From positions 175,001 to 239,000 of the forward strand of contig JAWDGP010001469.1 of assembly GCA_033675545.1 (NCBI GenBank): a stretch of DNA of 64,000 bases. The letters run 5' to 3'. The position numbers were made by a program, and so were the translations under genes. The notes beneath the pieces are model-generated. The model saw only the letters and a list, made by a program, of their open reading frames with translations, was not told where the DNA came from and did no database searches. Source of the stretch: Elysia crispata. Taxonomy: Eukaryota > Mollusca > Gastropoda > Plakobranchidae. This document shows, in pieces, positions 49,613 to 59,300 of this stretch. Within the stretch, counting starts at the first letter, position 1. Every line of letters begins with the position of its first letter.

Positions 49613-50104
49613 GAGGAGAGAGAAAGGTACAAGGGGCTGGGTGAGTCACATGATAAATTCAACCTATCAAATATTAGTCAGGGGAATCTGATATTAATTA
49701 GGGCAAGCATAATGAATCACCTTACCAAGCTTGTATTAGATAACATTATTGAAAATACAGTGTTGTTTCCTGCGATGCGAACAACACCCAGGCGTGGTCG
49801 TTGCCATGACAACAAAAGCATCAGGTCGTGAAAGACAACAGTCGGTTTGATCCTGGTCGTTTTAGCTCGGCGAGATAACGCCTAGTGTGTCTAATTTGAA
49901 GTAATTATGAATGTCACAATTTCAAAGTCGATCAACCCATTACGAGATTAAATATAAAGAAGGAAAACAGATGAAAATAAAAAGCTGCCATCACTTCATG
50001 TGTTTGTTTTTTTATTTGTTTTTGTTTTTTGTCTTCAGGTTGACAGTTTTACTAAGCGTGACTCAGTGTCTCTGTCTGTCTGTCTGCCTGTCCGTCTCTC
50101 TGTC

Positions 50105-50108
<4 letters not shown>

Positions 50109-50159
<51 letters not shown>

Positions 50160-50249
50160 ACTCCCCCTGCCTCTTAGATTACAGTATGCAACTCTCTCTC
50201 TCTCTCTCTCTCTCTCTTCACTCCCCCTGCCTCTTAGATTACAGTATGC

Positions 50250-50305
<56 letters not shown>

Positions 50306-50335
50306 ACTCCTCCTGCCTCTTAATTTGCAGTTTGC

Positions 50336-50391
<56 letters not shown>

Positions 50392-50421
50392 ACTCCTCCT
50401 GCCTCTTAATTTGCAGTTTGC

Positions 50422-50513
<92 letters not shown>
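50109..50513. repeat. Higher-order repeat: (CT)n with four copies of a 39-nt unique insert
   Basis: Pure CT runs alternate with four inserts at about 50,156, 50,216, 50,301 and 50,388. Inserts 1 and 2 share CTTCACTCCCCCTGCCTCTT then AGATTACAGTATGCAAC. Inserts 3 and 4 share the same start with TCCT, then AATTTGCAGTTTGCAAC. Confidence 0.93.
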
Positions 50514-50514
<1 letters not shown>

Positions 50515-50829
50515 TTACAGATTAATGTCTGTTGACAACATGCTCCCAGTTCGTACCTTGTGTTTTGAGCGAGGGCGCATGTCGAGAATTCTTGTTAAAG
50601 ATATTTAATTCATTTTATTAGATGTTAATAACGCTAAAAGATGTGCTCTTAGAACTAATGCTAAAAACTAATTGAACTCGTCTTATTTTAATCAAACGAC
50701 ATGTTTACTACAGCTCTGCGCCCCCTCTCTTTTATTACTACTAATACTAATTATAGAATTAAAAAAAAAAAAAACAAATGTAAAAAAAAAAAAACAACAA
50801 CCACTCTCTATATTTGCAATGTTATCGTC

Positions 50830-50857
50830 CTGATGAAGCCAATTTTTAGGCGAAACG
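50830..50857 (+). other. Hammerhead-core-like motif, copy 2
   Basis: CTGATGA followed by one A, a stem GCC/GGC around an 8-nt loop, then GAAACG. The layout matches the motif at 29,090 with a compensating change in the stem (GCC/GGC against GAC/GTC). Stems I and III cannot be drawn convincingly, so ribozyme activity is not claimed. Confidence 0.35.
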
Positions 50858-50942
50858 TTTATATTATATGTAATTTTGAATTTTGTAATCTTTGTCAATA
50901 TAAGTGCAGGTTGGGTGATTGTTTACATCTTAAGTAACTACT

Positions 50943-50943
50943 T

Positions 50944-51016
<73 letters not shown>

Positions 51017-51050
51017 CAGCAGCAGTAGCAGCAGCAGTAGCAGCAGCAGC

Positions 51051-51097
<47 letters not shown>

Positions 51098-51155
51098 AAG
51101 CAGCAGTAGTAGAAGCAGCAGCAGCAGCAGCAGCAGCAGTAGCAGCAGTAGTAAT

Positions 51156-51244
<89 letters not shown>
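50943..51244. repeat. Compound (TAG)n-(CAG)n-(TTA)n tract
   Basis: About 300 nt of trinucleotides: TAG/GTA units, mixed CAG and TAG, another TAG block, mixed CAG/AAG, then about 85 nt of TTA. The phase changes cleanly from one block to the next. Confidence 0.96.
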
Positions 51245-51245
<1 letters not shown>

Positions 51246-51703
51246 TATATTATCATCATTATTATTATGGCCATCATTACTGTCATCATAAAATCATTAT
51301 TAGATGCCTTAGACCCACCCACGGTGTCGATAAATAAGGAGGGAAGTAGTATGATACTGCTAGTGCTAACCATATTTAACAGAAAGGGCCAGGCATCATG
51401 CTATGATTATAATTATTAGACTAATTAGAGTTTGACTCGCAGCTAATGATCTTGGCGCCCAAACCAAATGGAGGGCGGATGCATGTTTAACCGATAGGTC
51501 CAGCTTTGTTAAATGAATATAAACACAAAAATCTAATCTGAGTTGTGTCTAGGTTGCCATTACTTATACTATATATACATGTATACAATATATTACCGTT
51601 GAATGCAAGATTCTATCTCTCACGCGGCAGACGAGATACATAATTATATAATTAGGGTAATGTAATTTGGTGGAAACACAGCATTCCCTAAGACATAATA
51701 TTA

Positions 51704-51954
51704 CATAAATCGGTAAATTTGCAGATATCGGCCCAACTCACGATAACTTTACAATTGAATGTTTCTCGACGAATTCGAAACAAGTAGATTAATAGGATTT
51801 TAGAGCAACTAAAAATGCTTATATCTTGAGAAGTATTTATTTGCGAAGAATAAAACCTTCATATTCGTGTTCAGCATATCAAATTCATAAAGAAAATTAC
51901 TATTTTAAAGCTTAGAGTGACTTGGGTCGATAACTGCAAAAATACCCATAAAAT
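51704..51954 (-). mobile_element. MITE-like element with terminal inverted repeats, copy B
   Basis: Inverted and diverged copy of the element at 32044-32293. Its left end on the plus strand is GCAGATATCGGCCCAACTCA and its right end TTGGGTCGATAACTGC. Internal blocks CTTCATATTCGTGTTCAGCA and TTTTAGAGCAACTAAAAATG match copy A in reverse complement. No coding capacity. Confidence 0.7.
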
Positions 51955-52429
51955 CTGGAATATAAAGATCTGATATAGATCTAGTCTAGATCTAGAATTA
52001 TAATCTCTCTCGATTGAAGCATAAGGCTAACGTGTTGATGACCAAAAAAAAGTTGAAAAGTAAATAATTTATGCGCCTTTTATCCTGTAAAAAAAATTTT
52101 GCCGAAGGTGCTTCATTCAGTCGACTGGCTCATAGGGGGAAAGGCCTTTGGAACTGCATTGAGTCTTAGCAATTCAATGCTTTGCTCAGATTCTGCTTTT
52201 TCCTGTAGCAAAAGAACAATACTAGATCTAGATCTAGAATAATTATGAAACAGCGACAAAGCAAATTTGAAATAAATTGATCTAAATATGACCTAATTGA
52301 AAATAAATAAAGTAACGTGTTTACTCACAACAATGCAGAGTTTCAGTTCGGAAAAAGTAAGTCCCAAAGTGCTGCTGTTACCCTCCCAAGTTGGCACTGC
52401 ACTGAAAGAACTTTGTTTATATGCTGGTG

Positions 52430-52953
52430 CAATCACAGCCGAGTGTACCGATTCTCGTCGAAAACGCTAGGGAGCTCAAGCAAGACGCAGCTAAGCAGAG
52501 ATCTAGCAAGTGAGCCTTACTGATCTAGCCTTGTTATAGGCATTCAGAGGCAAGCAAGGCTGAATAGACCGAATTGTTGCGGAACACCAATCGAGAGCGC
52601 GCTCTTTGGTTTTTAGTTGATACACGCGAAGCCATTGGTCACCTGTCCTTCTAGCCAAGTTCCCCTATCTATTTTTGGTAACGCTTATTTTGGAAACTTA
52701 TTTCCGTGCGTTGTTTCAGTTGCGAAAAACTCTTTTCGCCAAATGTACGATTCAAGCTCATTTATGAAAAAATTGTCTTGGAAAGGCTTTCAAAGGATGG
52801 AAAAGAAAAGAACGTGAGCGGAAATTGGGTGGAGAGGAAAGGGGAAAAAAAAAAGAAAAAAGAAAACTGAATAAATGGGGGACAAGAAAAAAGAATAATA
52901 ACAAAAAGTGCCCTTTAACCCCTGTTTCGCAACTAAAGATCGTGGACAGACAG
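52430..52953 (+). promoter_or_regulatory. Candidate promoter and non-coding first exon of the FBXO30-like gene
   Basis: The FBXO30-like start exon has a good acceptor at 56261, so an upstream exon is likely. A consensus plus-strand donor, CAG|GTAAGC, ends at 52,953. About 300-500 nt before it, CpG-bearing sequence (near 52,440-52,610) stands out from the AT-rich surroundings. The implied intron is about 3.3 kb. No TATA box can be picked with confidence. Confidence 0.25.
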
Positions 52954-53312
52954 GTAAGCTAAGGAATAAATTTTATTAATGTATTTATTCTTTGTATGTA
53001 GTAAAATATTTTGTTGCTGTTGTTTTTGTTATGTTTCTTCAGATTGGTTAAGCTTGTTAATTGGCCTACCTCACATACACTATTTTTTTAAATATAAAAC
53101 TTTTATTGATTTTCTAATAGAGCTTTATCGAAATGCATCTCCAAATAAAATCATTGTTATGCTTTATAATAGTTTGAAACCACGCCATTCTTCACGGTTC
53201 ACCTTGGACCAGGCGTATCTTCCTATTACCGTCATAATCAAATGAAGCTCACTATTTGAAATTAAGATTGGCGAAGCCAATAGACTTATCAATGTACATA
53301 CCAGCGACAATA

Positions 53313-53337
53313 ACATACACACACACACACACACACA
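53313..53337. repeat. (AC)n tract
   Basis: About 11 AC units. Confidence 0.9.
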
Positions 53338-55359
53338 AATATTAGCAACAAACCTTCAAATCAGAAAGTTGTTTTCTTTCTCTAAGTTGTGTGATTTAAT
53401 TTTTGTTGGATTATGGTTTATCTAAACATATAATATTTAATATCAAGGACTGTTTGGTTGATTAAAAAAGGATATTATTTTGTGGGTTTGTTTGTGTGAA
53501 AGAGAGAATTTAAATGGTTTTGTTGCCGTATGCAAATGAGGCAGATTTTTTCTCAACTTAGAGAGAAATTTGTTTGAAATTTTTCTTTTCTTTTTAACCA
53601 TAAGGGTATAGGTCGAATTTTCCATAGAGTAGCTCACTAAATTGAAATAGGAATTCTGACTGGTCTTCCTGTGGATAAAAGGCTAGAATGTGAGTGGTTA
53701 AGGTTGGGCCTACTACGTTCAGTCATACTGTACAGTTTTTGTATTTTTTATCACTTCAAATATGTTAAGGTGAACATGCACAGGAGTAATTGGTCTTTGC
53801 TCCAAGCCAAAAGATCGACAACAGCACGGATTTTAGTATTAATTACTACAGCGGAAAATCGTGCTTGGGAATGATGGAAGCAATATGCAATCAAGAAAGT
53901 TTCTAGGGAATTTCATGCAGAATCTTTTCTATATAGAGTTGTTAACAAATTAAGGTCTTTTTTCATTTGATCATTCCATGATTAAGCGCTATTCGTAGTA
54001 GGCTATTGGTCACAAATTACCAATATTATGTTGCCTTCAATAGTTAATTTAGTGCATTTGGCGAATGCAGATAACTTTCTTGTTTTAAGTTGCTTTGTTG
54101 AAGGGGAAGTTGAGATATAAATCGTTTAAGTTCTATTCTTTATTTCCAATTGAAACAATTAAAGAGAACACATAATGATAAAAAAGCATTCTGTGAAATT
54201 ATGGATAAGACCATTATGAAATTGTCTTGTAAGACACACTGATTGAAAGTTCACTTAGGTCGAGCCTGTTGGTCTGTGAGAGAGTGATTCAATGCATAGT
54301 TAGAAGAAATTCATAATGAACCATGGATCAATTCGAAAGATTTAATGGATATAGATTCAAACTGAAATTTAATCAAGGTTGTATTAAAGAAGGAAATGGC
54401 CCTGTGTTGCCGTCCTCCCTCCCCCCATCCTCCCACACTCGCCGCTCCTTTAATTTCTCGGCAAAGATAAGGAGTTCGTACCGTTTCTGCAGCACAATCA
54501 AGCGGTGCCAAAGAAAGTTTTAACGTGATTGTTACATATCATTTGATAAGGACGAGTTTCATAAATATTTGTTAGAATGCAGTGTAAAATCGTTCCTTAT
54601 GATTTTTTCATGATTTTTTTTTTTTAAACAATTTCCCATTCTGTTTAAGCGCTGCTTTTTCGGCTTCTCGTATTTGCATAACATTTCTTATTACTGAGAC
54701 CTTTGGGGGACATTTTTGGTCGCAATACAAGCCAAACAAACTTATCTTCATGTTTTGATTATTATGGGATATATCTTTTTTTTTTTTTTTTTTAATTATT
54801 TTGAGCCTTAATAAATAACTAATGCTGTACCAATAAAATCTTAAGTTAGAGGTGGACAGACTCACAACCTGGTTGCCACATCACGCAACAAATGGACAAC
54901 CAAAAAAAAAAACCTCCAAAAAACAAAACAAACCAGGAGCCAATGTTAACGATTAACTTAATTAGACAAAAACAATAACAACTTGAACGTAACGCTCTGG
55001 TTTGGAAGGTACCATATGTCACAAACTAACTTAGCAACACATCGTTTAGAACTAAACCCCCAGTAAACATTGACAAAGTAAAAACTTGGAGTGGAAAAAT
55101 CTACGAATGACGATACAACATGAGAACAGGCTAAGCTCACCTCCTTGTTATCTGTTCAAGTTCCGGGGTTCTGCTAGCAATGACCAAGGAATTTAAGTTT
55201 TACAAAGAGTAATGGCATTATTATTCTCTGATTTGTTTGTCTAGATCTAAAATAAAGACCAATTATAACTTAATTATGCCTTTAATAAATTAAAAATTCA
55301 GATTTATCGAGCCAGAGAGATTTTGAAAAATTTCATGAACAATTGATAAATCTTGAATC

Positions 55360-55384
55360 TAGATCTAGATCTAGATCTAGATCT
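55360..55384. repeat. (AGATCT)n short tandem
   Basis: Four consecutive AGATCT units, self-complementary. Shorter runs of the same hexamer recur near 24,069, 34,043, 51,978 and 52,224. Confidence 0.85.
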
Positions 55385-56260
55385 CAGACTTAGAGGCACA
55401 AACAGTCGGGTAGATTTTTATCCATGATAATCCACCTGTTATTCAAAGACCATGACCTGTTCATTATACGGTTTCATCAGGGCTGAAAATCTTTCACCAT
55501 TAGGCTGAAGTTCTCCCTATTTCAGCTTATAAAGTCATATCATTCCCCTCTTTCCGAATGCGATTTACTTTTTAAGCATGAACAGGTTTTGAAAAAAAAA
55601 TCCACTCTTTGCATAATGAATCAACATTTTTGTAACATGAAAGTAGGGCTAAGATATTTAATTCCCTCTAGAGCATTTGTTGTTACCATTAATTAAAACA
55701 AGTTTTTTTTTTAATGCGGGGAGGTGCAGTTGAAATCTTTTCCTTTCCAATTTCCTCCCGCTGAGGCCACAGCAGCTCTTTTCCTCCTTTTTTTTGTGTC
55801 CCAAATTCACTGTTTTCTTTAAAATGAAAGTTCTTGCTCAAAGAGTTTAGCCATTCGCACATTAACCGCTAAAAGGCAGACATTTGGGAGGGGTTTGGAT
55901 TATTTAAATGTTGCACAAAAATTTTAATACACTTTTCTCAATATCCTCAAGCTGGAATTAATAAGTTTAAAAGATGAATTGAATATTAGGTGTTTCCTTG
56001 TCCTTTGTTAAAAGGTGAATTTAAGAATATACAAAGAAATTAGCAATAAGGACAGGAAAATCATGCTTACATAACAATTTTTTATGCATACACTTCCTTT
56101 CAGACTTCTTACCTCAACACATAGGCCTAGTGTCTTATGTTTTATCTTCATACAAACTATTGTTAATGTACTCATTACATACCAGTGTATGGTAAATTGC
56201 TTTGGAAAAGCTCATGCCACACCAAGCGAAGAAATGTCATGACTGAAATTGTTTTTCCAG

Positions 56261-56323
56261 AATCACTGCTCCAGTCCAGCTTTAGAGAAATATGATTGTG
56301 TCAGGATTCACCCAAAAGAGGAG
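56261..56323 (+). CDS. FBXO30: FBXO30-like start exon (coding from 56292)
   Basis: Starts after the acceptor TGTTTTTCCAG and ends at GAG|GTAAAG. The ATG at 56292 opens a frame MIVSGFTQKR with two bases left over, which is exactly the phase needed by the next exon. The other two frames do not fit. Human FBXO30 starts only a few residues before HSHC, so a start close to the zinc finger is expected. The N-terminal residues themselves are not conserved, so this exon is the least certain of the seven. Confidence 0.6.
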
Positions 56324-59300
56324 GTAAAGATTTACAATGTATTAGAAGCATCTTTATATTTCTGTTCCAATGACACAACAAAAGTTTGCACAACAAGATT
56401 CTCACAGTGCTGTGAGATTTTCAGCTTAAATGTTCTGTTGTTTTCATAGAAAGAAAAGGATTTACAACCTCAAACTGTGGAAAGATTCATTAAATTTAAT
56501 AATGTTTTAAATTTGTGACATTTGAATTACACATTTTTCTAATCATATGTACATTTCTTTCATTAAATTATATGGCTGGAATTTAAAAAAAATTTTTAAT
56601 AAGCATAATCTCATGCAGACTAATTTAGAACACTATTTTTTTTTCTGAATTATTTGTATGGAGACTGATTTCTAAAATAGTCGTACTCAAATCTTTTACT
56701 GAAAGATATAAATGTTAACAACATATTTAATTCTTATGAGGCTGTTTTGGAACTGTATTGAAAATCTGTCTATTCCCGTGTCCTAAGAAAATCAAATAAT
56801 ATTTGGTTTTATTAAGTTTCTTAAAAGAATACAGACATAGTATGATAGTTGTCATTGCAGTGGTAGAGATAATAAGTCATGGTGATACTTGAATGAATTT
56901 ACTAAATTTCTGTTTTATTTTATACCTTACACAATCCATATATTGCTTATGAAATAGCTGCTTTATAAAAAATTATTCCTTTTCAAAGATAACATGAGAT
57001 TTCAAGAGTTTTAAGTTCAATTAAAAAGCACTAATGGCTGATTCAGCAAGTAAGAATGACAGCAGAATGTAGAAACTTGATGTACCTATCTGTCTTACGT
57101 TTTAAAAAAAACCAGCAGTTTCCCTGAGTATACACCAGCAGAGTTGGAAGGTCAACATAGTCACTGCATTCGATGTTGCAAGGCTACGTGCAACAAGTTT
57201 GCTGACCAAGTTACCTCATGTGAGATGATCACTTGTAAACTTTGCGGCTGGCGATGTCACAGGTAGACAAATTGTATTCTGTAAATTACAGATGCATTTT
57301 TATTCCAAAGTGTGAGATAACATGCTAATTAATCATTCCTGGGAAAAAAAAGGATTAAAAACTATTTTGTTCAAAGGGTTCTTTTCTTTTCTATAGACTT
57401 CTGAAAAATTAAAAAAAATGTTCTGCATACAGTGAGAGAAATGTATGACATATTAAATGTTATGAGAATAAGTATTTTTCCACAATATATATATTTATTT
57501 TTCCCTTTAATTTTTTTTTTCTGAAACTGTGTAGAAAGTTATGAGGCCTTGTTAATATATTTCTACTTTCTGAAAATTGCTGTTGAAATCTATTGATGGC
57601 AGTTTGTCAGTCCTATACTATTTTACTAGTATTATCATGTTAAGATATCTCTCTATATAATAATTATTGAAATATATTGGATGTCTCTGCTCAGATGTAA
57701 GCAGCCAGAGCATGTTTTGGCCTGCCCTGAGGAGAAAGTGAACTGTGTCAACAAAGAATATGGTTGTCCTCATCTGGTCAAACGATCAAAAATGGCCAGC
57801 CACTTACCTGTGTGTCCAGCTAGTGTGGTATGCTGCTCAGAAGAGTGGAGCAGGTAAGAAAGTTTGTCAATTTCGTGTGAATCATATCTATGCTACTATT
57901 CTTAAAATTACACAAATATACTTGACCATGATTATTTCCAAATATTAAATTTGATTGAAGAATGTTCACGCACAAAGAAAATGATAATTATTGGGAAAAC
58001 CTTACCATTTTCATTCACTTTAATGAAAAAGCAGGGACCAACCAATTTTATTATTAAATAGATCTATTTGGCATAGCTGCTTGTAAGCTGTTTGCTTCAC
58101 TTGATTAAAACATATGATCAAATATAAAATATATGACTTGTAATTAAAATCATGTTGCAAAGGAGCAATAATCAGCCTCTCAACATTTACAAGTACAACT
58201 TAAAAAAGCACTGAATGCACTCTGTCATAATAAAACATTTCCAGGGCTTATCAGTCAAACATTGCTCAGTATATAATTCTGGATGCTGTGATCAAATGAG
58301 GAGTTCAGGGAAAAATAGCTCAACCAAAATTTTTCAATAATGATAATTAGATAAAGCACATTTTTTGTGCTTCCTTACACCAGGTTCTCTTGAAACAGAG
58401 GGTAGATCAAGGCATTAAAAATATGCCTTATGGTTAAGGGTTTTAATAAACTCCATGTTTAAGAAGCTATTATTCTTCTCACTTTGAAAGAAGGAAAGCC
58501 ATTACAATATGGGGGGAGAAATTAGTCTTGAAAGTGATTGCAGTTGAATGTTAACCCAGTACAGACTGTTATACTGACTCAAATGGACTACCAGTTCTCT
58601 CTGTCCCTTATGTTTTAATCTTTAATATAATCATGACTTTGAATTTGATTCTTCTGTATCAGGTGGCCTATGCATGCTCGTGAAAATGGAGTGCGTCTAC
58701 CTTTGCCTGAAACCAAAACCTACATAGATTGTGGCCAATTGGATATTGGGCTAGCCATGCGTGATCAGAGAATGCTTATAGATTCCCTGCGTGCTCCCAA
58801 GAAACTAAGGCGAACACTTAGAAATGCTCTCACCCAGAAATACCCAGCAGCTCCTTTCACCCCTCACAGCAGGTCTCATGAGCTGGATATGGCTGCATCC
58901 TCTGACACGTCTCATACCATCTCTGACGACGAGAGTGGCACTCCATGGGACTTGACCAAACCTCCACCAGGACTCAGTGAGAGCATCAAGAGCAAGCTCT
59001 TCCTTGTAACCAAGGAGACCACAGACAACTTAGCCTTAGCTCTTGGGAAATCAGCCTCAGTTATATCTTCTTCACAAGATAGACTCTCAGGTGTTCCCAC
59101 GGCTGATGGGACTTCTGATGATCCGCATCAACCCCCTGGGTTGAGCTTCAGGTCTTCTTCTCTTCCCCCAGATCATACATTTGGCAATAGATCAGCAAAA
59201 GATACTGCTGTCAATTTTATTGCAGATTCAGGTAATAACACTCTTGCTAACCATATACAAAGTGAAGCCGTAGCAGCCCTGAATGATGATACTCACCACG

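Larger units (their letters stand above)
52954..56260 (+). other. Non-coding stretch upstream of the FBXO30-like start exon
   Basis: No protein family is recognisable in any frame. It contains an (AC)n run near 53,313-53,336, a short AGATCT tandem at 55,362-55,384, and A/T runs. It may be the first intron of the F-box gene. Confidence 0.4.

Noticed and set aside
56249..56449. Reading frame through the FBXO30-like start exon giving NHCSSPALEKYDC
   Set aside because: It ends in phase 0 and cannot join the zinc-finger exon at its credible acceptors; the frame opening at 56292 does.
58912..59100. Open frame antisense to the large FBXO30-like exon
   Set aside because: Shadow of the real coding exon.
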